From Thalassococcus sp. S3 (lineage in GTDB: Bacteria > Pseudomonadota > Alphaproteobacteria > Rhodobacterales > Rhodobacteraceae): a stretch of 64,000 nucleotides of DNA. The notes beneath the pieces were generated by a model. The model searched no databases. It was not told where the DNA came from and was given only the letters and a program-made list of their open reading frames with translations. The DNA is taken from assembly GCF_004216475.1 (NCBI RefSeq), contig NZ_CP022303.1:4585001-4649000 (forward strand). The letters run 5' to 3'. A program made the translations under genes and the position numbers. Every line of letters starts with the position of its first letter. Positions within the stretch are counted from its first letter, which is position 1. Positions 18,481-27,694 of this stretch are shown piece by piece.

Positions 18481-19539
18481 TTACTCCCCCTCGGATTGAT
18501 GGGAGAGCTGGTCGAGCGGCACGCCGCGATACTCTCCCGTCAGCGCGTTCAGAAAAGCGACGATGCGATCGACTGTTGCATCGTCAATTCGGCGACCCAG
18601 CTGGTATTCAGCCATGATATCAATGGCTTCTGGCAGCGTCTCGACGGATCCATCGTGAAAGTAGGGGGCCGTCAAAGCAACATTGCGCAAGCTGGGAACG
18701 CGAAAGACGGGGCGCTCATCAGAGATCAGATTGCTTTTCGATGCACCCGGCGTCTCAGGACCCGCCGCAGCGGCTGCCGGTTCGCCGAACACGCCGAAGA
18801 CCTGCATCATGTTGCCGCCGACATTGATACCCTGATGACAGGCGACACATCCAAGCGACTTGAAGTCCTGATAGCCTTGCAATGCCGCGTCACTAAGCGC
18901 GGTCTGATCGCCGCGAAGATACCTGTCGAAAGGGGCGTTGGGCGTGGTCAGCGACCGCTCGTATTCGATTATCGCGTCAACGATGTTGGCCTGGCTCGGA
19001 GTATCGCCATAGACCTCCTGAAACGCCTCTAACGTTCCAGGATCAGCATTGAGCGTTTTCACGATCTGCGGCCAGGAGCCACCCATCAATACAGGATTTT
19101 CGACCACTGCCGTGACCTGTTCGGTCGGAGACAGGTTCCGACCGTCCCAGTTCAGCCGAAAGTTGAACGAGGTGTTGAAGATGCTCAGCGAATTGGTCGC
19201 GCTCGCCTCGCCATCAATTCCGGGAGACGTTGGAAAGCCGTCCGATCCCCCCAGACCGATCACGTGACACCGGGAACAGGCATGCTCCCCAGTTGCCGAC
19301 AAACGCGGATCGTTGAACATCGCCTCGCCAAGCGCGACCTTTGCCGGATCCAGATCCAGATATGTCGGAAGCGGACTGATCGGTTCTTCGGCCACGGCTT
19401 GGGGCGGCGACACCCATACGAAGAAGGCAAATGAGAGTGCAACGCGAGCCAAACGCGGCATCGGGCGGCCTGACGGGGCGCCGGTATGCGCCAGACGCTC
19501 GGTGGCGTTTCTCCGTAACCTTGGCGATTGCGTCATCAT
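18481..19539 (-). CDS. Di-haem cytochrome c peroxidase / MauG family protein
   Basis: 352 residues counted from the tandem ATGATG at 19539/19536, chosen because GGGAG lies just upstream and a signal peptide (VALSFAFFVWVSPPQAVAEE) follows. Two c-type haem motifs are visible, CSRCH and CVACH, spaced as in the CcpA/MauG family, with FNTSFNFRLNWDGR between them. It should be exported to the periplasm and either reduce hydrogen peroxide or carry out MauG-like oxidation. It leads an operon with the histidine kinase and response regulator, and is divergent from a membrane ferredoxin gene, so electron supply from that protein is possible (inference). Confidence 0.88.
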   Translation of the reverse strand: MMTQSPRLRRNATERLAHTGAPSGRPMPRLARVALSFAFFVWVSPPQAVAEEPISPLPTYLDLDPAKVALGEAMFNDPRLSATGEHACSRCHVIGLGGSDGFPTSPGIDGEASATNSLSIFNTSFNFRLNWDGRNLSPTEQVTAVVENPVLMGGSWPQIVKTLNADPGTLEAFQEVYGDTPSQANIVDAIIEYERSLTTPNAPFDRYLRGDQTALSDAALQGYQDFKSLGCVACHQGINVGGNMMQVFGVFGEPAAAAAGPETPGASKSNLISDERPVFRVPSLRNVALTAPYFHDGSVETLPEAIDIMAEYQLGRRIDDATVDRIVAFLNALTGEYRGVPLDQLSHQSEGE

Positions 19540-19893
19540 CGTCTCCCGTTCCTTTGCGATGGCAGGGGTATCTGCATGGAGCATGTGCACGCCGCGTTTC
19601 CCGCCTGGCTGGCTTCCGACATGCGGTGCCTGCCCTTTTTCATCGCCCATTCACGCGCTGAAACCACCATGCGTATTGGCTATGGCGGCATCAGCCATCG
19701 TTTGTTTGGAGTTGGACTTTCGCCTGCCATACTGCCCCCTGAAGGCAGCGGCTCTGTTCTGGTTTTGGGCAGGCCCTTCTTACCTAACGATTTGTTCCGT
19801 TTAGATAAAATCCGAATACTTGTCTGATGCGCTCGCGCGTTGAGGACTTTCGGCCTGCGATCCAAACCCTCTATCAACCAAGCGGAGTAGCCC
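19540..19893. other. Divergent control region between peroxidase and ferredoxin operons
   Basis: 354 bases separate the left-reading peroxidase/kinase operon from the right-reading ferredoxin operon, so promoters of both must lie here. I could not identify a confident operator or sigma-factor consensus by eye, and no short gene with a good ribosome site. Confidence 0.5.
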
Positions 19894-22800
19894 ATGTTCG
19901 CTCGCACCTCGGAACGCAGCATGTTCACTCTGAGATCAGCGCTGTTGCTTGCATGGCTGGGGCTGATCGCATCCTTGTTTTGGGACCCCGTCACGGCTGA
20001 GCTGACCCGGCCAGAAAACCTCTCCAGCCCGTTTCGGATCGATAAGCCCGTTGCCGAGATGCAGGGGCAGACCTACGATGTTCCGCCCTACGAGATGGGC
20101 GCGCGCATCTTCTGGACGATGGCCGTTCCTCTTGTGCCGCTGTTTCTGATGGTGTTCGGGCACGAGGCATGGCGCAGGATCTGCCCGCTCTCGATGGCCT
20201 CACAAATCCCCCGCTACCTGGGGCTGCGCCGGTGGAAGACAAAGGTCCAACGTCGCACCGGCAAACTTGACCGGGTCCTGGCGCTGATTGATCAGGACAG
20301 CTGGCTCGCCCGTAATGTCTGGTACTTCCAGTTCTGGCTTCTGTTCCTGGGCATCAATGCCAGGCTGCTATTCATAAACAGCGATCGCACCGCGCTGGCC
20401 ATCGCGCTCTTGTCCATCATCGTCGCTGCGATCGTGGTTGGCATTCTTTGGGGCGGCAAGACATGGTGTAACTACTTCTGCCCCGTAAACGTGGTGCAAA
20501 AGATCTATACCGAGCCGCGCGGCCTGCTGGAAAGTGCGCCACATCTGCTTCGTCCGCGCCTGCCGCAATCCATTTGCAGATCCTCCGGCCCGAACGGCGA
20601 TCAGACCGCCTGTGTCGCCTGCACCGCAAGCTGCGGCGACATCGATCTTGAGCGCTCCTACTGGGACGGCATCAGCAACCCACAACGCCGCAAGGTCTAT
20701 TATATGTTCCTGGGTCTGATCGTGGGCTTTTATGGCTATTACTATCTCTATTCGGGAAACTGGGACTACTACTTCTCTGGCTTCTGGACGCACGAGGCCG
20801 ACACGCTGGGCAAACTGCTCGACCCTGGATTTTTCCTGATGGGCCGCGAAGTTCCCATCCCGAAACTCGCCGCCGTTCCGATCACGATGAGCTTGAGTTG
20901 CCTGACATCCCTGATCATCGGCATGCTGGCGGAACGGCTTTACCGCTACATCCGGCGCAATGACACGATCACCGAGGCGGATATCATCAACCAGTGTCTG
21001 AGCGTCAGTGCATGGTTGTCGATCAACACATTCTACTTCTTCGGCGGCAGACCCAACCTTTTGCTGCTTCCGTCGCTCGCCATGCATGTGGTGGATCTTG
21101 TGATCGTCGCCCTGTCCACCATGTGGCTCTGGCAGGCCCTTCAATGCTCGCCGCTGAAGTATCAGCGCGAAAGCATGGCTTCGAGCCTGCTTGGCCAACT
21201 CAAGAAGCTGAAAGTCGATGTCAGTCGCTATCTTGGCGGACGGCCTCTGGACGACCTCAAACCGGATGAGATTTATGTTTTGACAAAGGTTTTGCCGGCG
21301 TTCTCGCATGAGCAAAAGCTGATGGCTTATCGCAACATCCTGGACGAGGCGATCACGCTGGGCACGACGGCGAGCCCCTCCTCGCTTCGATTGCTGCACG
21401 ATTTCCGCACACAAATGGATATCTCGGATGCCGAGCATTTACGGCTGCTGGAAGAATTGGGCGTGCCCGATACCAGCACCGCCGACATCGTGCAGCTCAG
21501 CGATGCGGAAAAACAGGCCTGCTTGGCGAATTACAGAGAGATCGTCGGGTCCAGCGTTGCGGAGCGCATTTCGACCGGACTGTCCCTTGACGCGATCCTG
21601 AATGATCGGACCTTTCAATCGACCATCGAGATCATGCAGGCCAGCCTTCAGATCACCGGTGCGGAACACCAAAGGGTGATCGCTGAACTCTGCGGCCCCG
21701 GCGGACGGCTCAGTCAGGCGATGCTTGAAACAAACGAAAGCCTGGCCGAGAAGCTTGCCGTGCGTCTGGCGATAGAGGCCACCGATACCGGCGACCCACT
21801 AACAGCCAGCCTTGTAGAACTCACACTGCGGGTTCTGGATACCCAGATTGCCGCCCTGCTGTCTCATGGCCTGTCGATATTGCGGGTTCTGCAGGATGCC
21901 CCGCCAGCCCGCTGGCATGCGGCGGATATGGCCGCATTGGCAGGCGATCTGCTGGATCGAATGATGCAGGGCGATGTAGCACCTGACCAAAGCATGACCT
22001 GGAAGACCACGCTGGCGCCTGAGATCGTGCAGATCCTGCAGGGCCACGATCCGCAAGACATCTTCCCGGAACCGATGGACCGGCCGGACGATATTCCGCC
22101 CCGCAATCTGCGGGATGTGGTCAGCGCCAGCTTTGACCGCAAAGCGAGTTTCGAAGTCCTTCTGAGCGACGACGACCATTTTCTTCTCGCCCTTGGGCTG
22201 ACACTCTACACCTACGAGGATCTCGAATGCGCACGCTCCGCCGCGGCACGTCTCATGCAGGAGGTGCCGGACGGCCATTGGCTCTTGCAGGACGTCTTTG
22301 ACCGGCTGACCGATCCCGATGCGGTGCGCCAACAGGACCAAAACCCAGATCTCGCAATCCGCGCTGAACTTACGCTTCCCGGTCAGCCGGTTCAGGTCAT
22401 GACCTTCCGCGATGGCCAATTGTCGGTCGGACGTGCACTGAGCAATGATATCGTCATCGCGCATCCCTCCGTTTGGGCCTATCACGGCGCGCTGAGGTTC
22501 AGCCACGGTGATCTACGGCTTGTCCGCGTCGGCTCTGCCGAGCTTGCCGTCAATTCCAAAGCCGTCCTTGATGAATCCACCATTCTACCGGCGGATGCGA
22601 CGGTCAGATTTGGGCCGCCCGGCGACAATGCTCCGTCGTTGAAACTGCACTGGGAAGAGGACGCCGCAAATGGCCGGATCCTTCCGCTGGAACCGGTGAT
22701 GCGGATGGCAATGTTGGGGCAGAACCGCCAGCTGCGAAATCTGCCAATACGAACATTGAGTGAGATCGCGGCCACCGCCCGGATCCGCCGGCAGGTTCTG

Positions 22801-23121
22801 GGTGACAAAATTCTTCCGAAAGACGCGGATATCTACAGCTATCTCGTCTCGTTCGGATCCGTCCGAGCCTTTGATCCAGGCGACTTCGAGACCGCGACGA
22901 CGCAGATCTTCGAGGCCGGTGACCTGATCGAACCATCCCTGACGCAAACGGGCTCTCCGATCGTGCTGGAGGTCGCAAGCGATTTCGCCTTGACCATCCA
23001 GCTTGAGGACCATCCCGAGCTTGCAGTAGCGCGCCAGAAAGCGGGCGCCAGCGTCAGGCGCCAGCCCACCCCTGCTATGGATGCAACGATTTTCGATGTG
23101 ACACCGGCCCATTCCGACTGA
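19894..23121 (+). CDS. NosR/NapH-like membrane ferredoxin fused to an FHA domain and a possible CNB-like end
   Basis: 1075 residues in three parts. Residues 1-420 form a polytopic membrane protein with iron-sulphur motifs: RRICPLS (C97), WCNYFCPVNV (C192, C196) and a cluster C228-x11-C240-x2-C243-x3-C247, resembling the membrane electron-transfer proteins NosR, NapH and RdxA/CcoG. Residues about 420-830 are helical with no family I recognise. Residues about 835-920 form an FHA phosphothreonine-binding domain (LSVGRALSNDIVIAHPSVWAYHG). The last 120 residues (LSEIAATARIRRQVLGD...YLVSFGSVRAFDPG) look like a degenerate cyclic-nucleotide-binding fold. It is followed 65 bases later by a flavin/[2Fe-2S] reductase gene, the likely electron donor. 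The fusion of membrane redox and phospho-reader modules is unusual. The 1-420 and FHA calls are good; the end is tentative. Confidence 0.8.
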   Translation: MFARTSERSMFTLRSALLLAWLGLIASLFWDPVTAELTRPENLSSPFRIDKPVAEMQGQTYDVPPYEMGARIFWTMAVPLVPLFLMVFGHEAWRRICPLSMASQIPRYLGLRRWKTKVQRRTGKLDRVLALIDQDSWLARNVWYFQFWLLFLGINARLLFINSDRTALAIALLSIIVAAIVVGILWGGKTWCNYFCPVNVVQKIYTEPRGLLESAPHLLRPRLPQSICRSSGPNGDQTACVACTASCGDIDLERSYWDGISNPQRRKVYYMFLGLIVGFYGYYYLYSGNWDYYFSGFWTHEADTLGKLLDPGFFLMGREVPIPKLAAVPITMSLSCLTSLIIGMLAERLYRYIRRNDTITEADIINQCLSVSAWLSINTFYFFGGRPNLLLLPSLAMHVVDLVIVALSTMWLWQALQCSPLKYQRESMASSLLGQLKKLKVDVSRYLGGRPLDDLKPDEIYVLTKVLPAFSHEQKLMAYRNILDEAITLGTTASPSSLRLLHDFRTQMDISDAEHLRLLEELGVPDTSTADIVQLSDAEKQACLANYREIVGSSVAERISTGLSLDAILNDRTFQSTIEIMQASLQITGAEHQRVIAELCGPGGRLSQAMLETNESLAEKLAVRLAIEATDTGDPLTASLVELTLRVLDTQIAALLSHGLSILRVLQDAPPARWHAADMAALAGDLLDRMMQGDVAPDQSMTWKTTLAPEIVQILQGHDPQDIFPEPMDRPDDIPPRNLRDVVSASFDRKASFEVLLSDDDHFLLALGLTLYTYEDLECARSAAARLMQEVPDGHWLLQDVFDRLTDPDAVRQQDQNPDLAIRAELTLPGQPVQVMTFRDGQLSVGRALSNDIVIAHPSVWAYHGALRFSHGDLRLVRVGSAELAVNSKAVLDESTILPADATVRFGPPGDNAPSLKLHWEEDAANGRILPLEPVMRMAMLGQNRQLRNLPIRTLSEIAATARIRRQVLGDKILPKDADIYSYLVSFGSVRAFDPGDFETATTQIFEAGDLIEPSLTQTGSPIVLEVASDFALTIQLEDHPELAVARQKAGASVRRQPTPAMDATIFDVTPAHSD

Positions 23122-23186
23122 CGCGCGTGTTTGGCGCCCACCGACATCACCCACCGCCGACCAATTGATACGATGAGGATTGAGAT

Positions 23187-24920
23187 ATGACGACGACACT
23201 CTCCCAACTTCAGGCCCATGACGCATCAAACGGCCTTGCGAACATTATGTTCTCGATCTTCGTCGCGATCGCTGACAGCGAAAATGACATTCAGCCGCAG
23301 GAGGTACGCCGTTTCCAGGCGTTGCTGAAAGATCCAAGCTGGACGGATAACGAAGACGCATTGGACGCTCTGCACATCATGCGGGCAGACTACGCGTCCA
23401 TCTGGGCAGCCTATGAGGCGGGCAGTCTCAAGGTCGATTTCGATACCCTGTCAGCGAGCTTGGCAGACCTTGATGCAGGCCTGGGTGAGACACGCGCGGC
23501 CTCGTTCAAACGTTCGCTGAACCGTTTTTTGCAACAGCTAGAGCTGGGAGGCAGCTATCCCGCTCTGAAATTCAACATGGGCGAGCAAAAAGGACGCGCC
23601 AAGGCACGCGCACAGGTCGAGAGCCTTCTGAGTGACGAAACGGCTGATGAAGCCGCTTCCGTACCAACCTCCGAGCCGCGGGAACGCCCAGCGCACCCGC
23701 CGGCCCAGGCGCTCGCAAGGACCGGCAACCGGGCGCTGTCGTCCACCAGATGTATCTGGCCTGCAACGAGGCTCGCGCCTCAGGGCGATCACCTGTGGCA
23801 AGGTGTGCGCACACGCGTTCGCTGTGTTGGGGTCAGGCAAGAAACCCATGACTGCAAAACCTATACGTTCCTTGCCGAACCTCTTGTGCTCTTTGATTTC
23901 AAACCCGGACAATTCGTAACCCTCGAATTGCCCATCGACGGACGGTTGCTACGCCGCAGTTACACAATTTCGTCCTCACCGTCGCGCCCGTATTCCCTGT
24001 CGATCACCGTCAAATGCGTTGAAAAGGGCTGGGTCTCCAACTGGCTTTTCAGCAACATGCAGGTCGGAACAGAACTGGATATACTTGGGCCGTCGGGCGG
24101 ATTTACCTGCGTCGATCATCCGGCTGATCGACTGCTGTTTCTATCCGGGGGCAGCGGCATCACTCCGATGATGTCGATGTTGCGCTGGCTCAACGATACG
24201 TCGACGGATGCGGACGTGGTGTTCATGAATAGTGTTCGCACGCCCCAGGACGTCATTTTCCATCAAGAGCTTCTGCATCTGAGCGCTGAGATGGGCGAGC
24301 GGTTGCAGCTCGCCATTGTGCCCAGCATTGTGCCAAACGGCCTGGCCTGGAACGGGCTTCACGGTCGGATCGATGAGGCGCAGCTTCGCAGCTTCGCCCC
24401 GGATTTCCTGGAGCGCGAAGTCTTTGTCTGTGGGCCAAACGGCTACATGGACGCCGTCAGGCAGATGTTGGACGGCCTGGGCTTTCCGATGGAGCGTTAT
24501 CACGATGAAAGCTTCGGAGGGTCTGTCTCAAAGATCCCCCCGCAGGCCCTTGCCCCGCAACAGCGGCCAAACAGCTTGCCCGCCGATCCGAAAGAGAGCC
24601 AGCCGATACGTCTGCCTGTCGCAACCGTAGAGACGACAAAGGAAAAGCCCAGGGCGGGCGCTGCCGAAGTGACGCTGGATGACACAGACGATGTCTTCTT
24701 GGTTCAACCCGGCCAGACGATCCTTGAAGCGGCAGAGCAAAACGGGATCACGCTGGACAGTGCCTGCCGGTCCGGAGCGTGCGGAACCTGCAAGATGCGG
24801 GTCCTCTCCGGTCAGGTCGATATGGAGGACACGGGCGCGTTGAGCGTCGAAGAGGTCAGCGAAGGCTACGTTCTGACGTGTCTTGGTACAGCCGAAGGCA
24901 AGGTCACTCTGACAACCTGA
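23187..24920 (+). CDS. TerB-like domain fused to flavin reductase and plant-type [2Fe-2S] ferredoxin
   Basis: 577 residues. The first 130 residues (IFVAIADSENDIQPQEVRRF...) are helical and acidic, like TerB/tellurite-resistance-type domains. From about 205 a ferredoxin-NADP-reductase module follows, with the FAD motif RRSYTISSS near 255 and the NAD(P)H motif GGSGITPMMSM near 320. The C-terminus is a plant-type ferredoxin with cysteines 526, 531, 534 and 565 (CRSGACGTC ... LTC). This is the arrangement of HCR/PaaE-like NAD(P)H reductases, expected to pass electrons from NAD(P)H through FAD and [2Fe-2S] to a partner. The adjacent membrane ferredoxin is the obvious acceptor. The TerB-like N-terminal extension is not usual for these reductases. 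A GAGG ribosome site precedes the ATG. Confidence 0.88.
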   Translation: MTTTLSQLQAHDASNGLANIMFSIFVAIADSENDIQPQEVRRFQALLKDPSWTDNEDALDALHIMRADYASIWAAYEAGSLKVDFDTLSASLADLDAGLGETRAASFKRSLNRFLQQLELGGSYPALKFNMGEQKGRAKARAQVESLLSDETADEAASVPTSEPRERPAHPPAQALARTGNRALSSTRCIWPATRLAPQGDHLWQGVRTRVRCVGVRQETHDCKTYTFLAEPLVLFDFKPGQFVTLELPIDGRLLRRSYTISSSPSRPYSLSITVKCVEKGWVSNWLFSNMQVGTELDILGPSGGFTCVDHPADRLLFLSGGSGITPMMSMLRWLNDTSTDADVVFMNSVRTPQDVIFHQELLHLSAEMGERLQLAIVPSIVPNGLAWNGLHGRIDEAQLRSFAPDFLEREVFVCGPNGYMDAVRQMLDGLGFPMERYHDESFGGSVSKIPPQALAPQQRPNSLPADPKESQPIRLPVATVETTKEKPRAGAAEVTLDDTDDVFLVQPGQTILEAAEQNGITLDSACRSGACGTCKMRVLSGQVDMEDTGALSVEEVSEGYVLTCLGTAEGKVTLTT

Positions 24921-24965
24921 TCCCAACAACGGCGCAAGGTTGACCCGCTGGATCGCATGACGGCG

Positions 24966-25910
24966 TCAGGCGTCGGTGATCAGGGACGCGATCTTGCTTC
25001 GGATCGCCGCGTGTATGCTGTTTCGGTGACAGCGCTCATGCCAGATCAGCGAGATCTGGTAGTCGGGAATATCATCACGATGGGGAACGAACGTGGCCAG
25101 ACCGTAGCGCTCGGCCAGCAGGGTCGCGGAACAATGGGGCAGGATCAAAACCGCGTCGGTATCGAGAACCAGACGGGCAGCGGTTTGCACGTCCGGCACG
25201 GTCAGGGTTTCTCTGCCTCGGGGACGTATAGCCTCTAGGCCATCATACACCTCTCCGAACCCGGTCTGGTAGGCCGTGCCGATCCGGATTGAAAGGAACT
25301 GGCCAAGCTCTGCAAAAGAGGTGCGTTGTTCCAGCGCGGGATGATCGCGGCTTACCAGACACCGGGACGAGATGACCGGAAGCGTGCGACAGAAAAAACC
25401 GGGGGGCGCATCGTCCGCGCGCCCGACGGCCAGATCAAGTTCCCCGCTCTCCAACCTGGGCATCACGTTGTTGTGCCCGATCAGCGGCAAAAAAACGGTG
25501 CTCGGAGAGATCTGGCGCAAATAGGCGCTGAGCGGGGCGGTCAGCAACAACGCCTGATGGTCCGGCAGCGCAAGCGCGAAACGGTCCGGCTCAGTCCTGC
25601 ATTCGTTGAAGATGTCGTAGACGTCTTCCAGCACGGTAACCAACTTGGCCTCGATCGAACGCGCAAGCGGGCTGAGTTCAAAGCTGCGGTCGGATTTGAC
25701 CAGCAGCGGATCGTCGAACATCTTGCGCAAACGTCCAAGCGCACGGCTAGTGGCGGGTTGGCTAAGCCTGACATCCCTGCCGGCATGTGTAACGTTCTTG
25801 CAGCGCAAGAGCGCGCTGAGCGTGACCAACAGATTTAAGTCGATGTCGCTGAGATTGCTGTCATCGAATTCTTCCAGTTCCCGATTGCTTGCAGGCATTG
25901 CTATCCTCAT
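24966..25910 (-). CDS. LysR-type regulator (NodD-like), second of a pair
   Basis: 314 residues. The helix-turn-helix reads LLRCKNVTHAGRDVRLSQPA TSRALGRLR at about residues 36-64, and the N-terminal IDLNLLVTLSALL signature puts it with NodD/LeuO-like LysR proteins. The effector domain follows. Its ATG overlaps the stop of the upstream LysR gene by four bases (ATGA), so the two regulators are made together. It is convergent with the ferredoxin-reductase gene. Targets are unknown; the closest divergent operon is the T6SS arm beginning at 27695. Confidence 0.9.
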   Translation of the reverse strand: MRIAMPASNRELEEFDDSNLSDIDLNLLVTLSALLRCKNVTHAGRDVRLSQPATSRALGRLRKMFDDPLLVKSDRSFELSPLARSIEAKLVTVLEDVYDIFNECRTEPDRFALALPDHQALLLTAPLSAYLRQISPSTVFLPLIGHNNVMPRLESGELDLAVGRADDAPPGFFCRTLPVISSRCLVSRDHPALEQRTSFAELGQFLSIRIGTAYQTGFGEVYDGLEAIRPRGRETLTVPDVQTAARLVLDTDAVLILPHCSATLLAERYGLATFVPHRDDIPDYQISLIWHERCHRNSIHAAIRSKIASLITDA

Positions 25911-26953
25911 CCAGTCAAGGCAACGTCCTGAGCACTGTTGTCGAGAGAAGCCAGGACAGCGTTCGAAATACTACCGACGAGCGCGGGGGTGTCGCATGTT
26001 GAGCGCTGACACCGCCAGACAAGGGAGATCGGCTGCCGCGCGATCACAACGGGTGGCGTCACAGCCGTCAGGTGCAGCAGCTTGGTCACCCAACTTGCGA
26101 CCGTGCGTGGCACGGTTAGGGCCAATCCGCCCTCAGCCGCCATGAAGGCGGCCGACGCCACGTCGGGTATCTCTACCAGATTGTTGCGGCTCATCCCGAT
26201 CTGCGACAATGCCTGCCCGATCTGAGGAAAGCTTTCCCGTCCGTTGGTCACCAGATTGACATGCGTGAGCTTTGTGAAATCCGCCGCCGCGATCCGTCCT
26301 CCATTCAGATACGCAGACTTGGGGGAGAGCAGGGTCACGAAGTCTTCCCAGAACAGGGCACGCGATTCGAGGTCAGGACCAAGATCGTCGAACTGACCCA
26401 GCAGAAAGTCGGCGGTCCGATTGGAGATGCGATCAAGCCCTTCGCTTACGCTGCCATGGGTCAGCATGCTCAACACGAAAGGCGATCCCCGTGTCGCCTT
26501 GTGGATCTCTGGCAGTATCGCAGGGGCGAGGTGAGAGCTGACCGACAATTTCACCTCGACCGCGGATGTGTCACGTGCCGCGACAAGCTGACGGATCTGG
26601 CTCATCGCAGCGGGGACCTTTTGTGCCAGATGTTCACCGTGAGAGGTCAGGCGCATCCCGGTCGAACTGCGCACCAGAAGGTCATCCCCCAAAAGATCCC
26701 GCAAGCGTGCGAGCGCCCGGCTCATTGCCGGTTGGCTTTGACCAAGCCTTTTGGCCGCATGCGTGACGTTCTGACTGATCAGCAACGCCTCAAGAGCGGT
26801 CAGCAAGTTGAGGTCGATCCCCGCCAACTTGCCGTCAAGATACTGTCTGCTGCGTCTGAGAGAACGAGGAGGGCGGATTTGCGCCGAAAAGCGTGGTGGA
26901 TCTTTCTGTTCGAAAGCATATTCCATCTGTCCGGTGTCTCTGCCAATCATCAT
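25907..26953 (-). CDS. LysR-type regulator (NodD-like), first of a pair
   Basis: 348 residues. After about 45 non-conserved residues comes IDLNLLTALEALL and the helix-turn-helix VTHAAKRLGQSQPAMSRALA. The sequence is clearly related to the following LysR gene (same IDLNLL start and R-L-x-Q-S-Q-P-A-x-S-R-A pattern), so the pair probably arose by duplication. The start could be ATG 26953 or the next codon, or the Met in GQMEYAF a few codons later. It faces away from tssK across a 741-base gap, so it is a candidate T6SS regulator (inference from position only). Confidence 0.9.
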   Translation of the reverse strand: MMIGRDTGQMEYAFEQKDPPRFSAQIRPPRSLRRSRQYLDGKLAGIDLNLLTALEALLISQNVTHAAKRLGQSQPAMSRALARLRDLLGDDLLVRSSTGMRLTSHGEHLAQKVPAAMSQIRQLVAARDTSAVEVKLSVSSHLAPAILPEIHKATRGSPFVLSMLTHGSVSEGLDRISNRTADFLLGQFDDLGPDLESRALFWEDFVTLLSPKSAYLNGGRIAAADFTKLTHVNLVTNGRESFPQIGQALSQIGMSRNNLVEIPDVASAAFMAAEGGLALTVPRTVASWVTKLLHLTAVTPPVVIARQPISLVWRCQRSTCDTPALVGSISNAVLASLDNSAQDVALTG

Positions 26954-27694
26954 ATGCTTGTATCAATCAAGCTCGTCCAAGAGCGGACATGCGTCTGCGG
27001 ATGTCGACCGCCGATCGCAGTAGCCATCCGCCCGACAAGGCAAAGAATGCTTTGAGATCATATCTTTAACCCCATTGCTGCCATCGGTTCTAAAACGTCT
27101 GAAAGGCGTCGAGGTGGTACGGAGCTGCGCAAATAAACGCCATTCACCGGTGCGGCTTCTGCAAATAAGGTTCCAGTTTGACGCTTTGCGCGCAAGTGGG
27201 TTCGAAATTAACTGCCGATATCTGTAAAAACTTCGCCCGCAAGTCGAACTGTTAGCGCGCGTAAAACCTAAACTCAAAGGCAAGCCACCGCTATGGTTGA
27301 AAGATGTCTGGGCTTCCGGCCCGAAGGACGGGCATCGAGGCCTGTGTGCTGATTCTCCGGGCCGAACAGAATTCACGGAATACTCCTTTAATGCCGTGCT
27401 CGTGGGAACATCCCAAGCTGAGCAAAGTGAGTGACCGAGCCGATGTCGCGAGACATCAACGCAGGTGTGGAGCGCTTGGGGGCAGCCTGAACCCTGCGTC
27501 GTGATCCTATGCATGGGCCAGCGTATTTTTCGTATGCACAATCGTTATGACGAAATACGCGCCTTCAGGATCGAAGTGCCTGATTTCCAGCATGCCAACT
27601 ATGCATGCAAGGTCCTGCCCCTGGCTCACCTAGGCTTTCCGCAGGCCCGACCTGCCGTTCCCCCCGTCGGTCCGTTTTGAAGGAGAAACCGCCG
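26954..27694. other. Long divergent gap upstream of the T6SS tssK operon
   Basis: 741 bases between the LysR pair and tssK. It must contain promoters for both. An open frame of about 192 codons on the minus strand (26963-27541) has no family resemblance and an unusual cysteine/arginine-rich composition, so I treat it as non-coding. The ribosome site of tssK (AAGGAG, 27680-27685) lies at the right end. No clear operator was identified. Confidence 0.5.

Noticed and set aside
20368..21438. 356-codon open frame on the minus strand inside the FHA-membrane ferredoxin gene
   Set aside because: The plus-strand gene has clear motifs throughout; the antisense frame has none.
26963..27541. 192-codon minus-strand frame between the LysR pair and tssK
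   Set aside because: No family, odd Cys/Ser/Arg composition and no ribosome site; treated as a gap.
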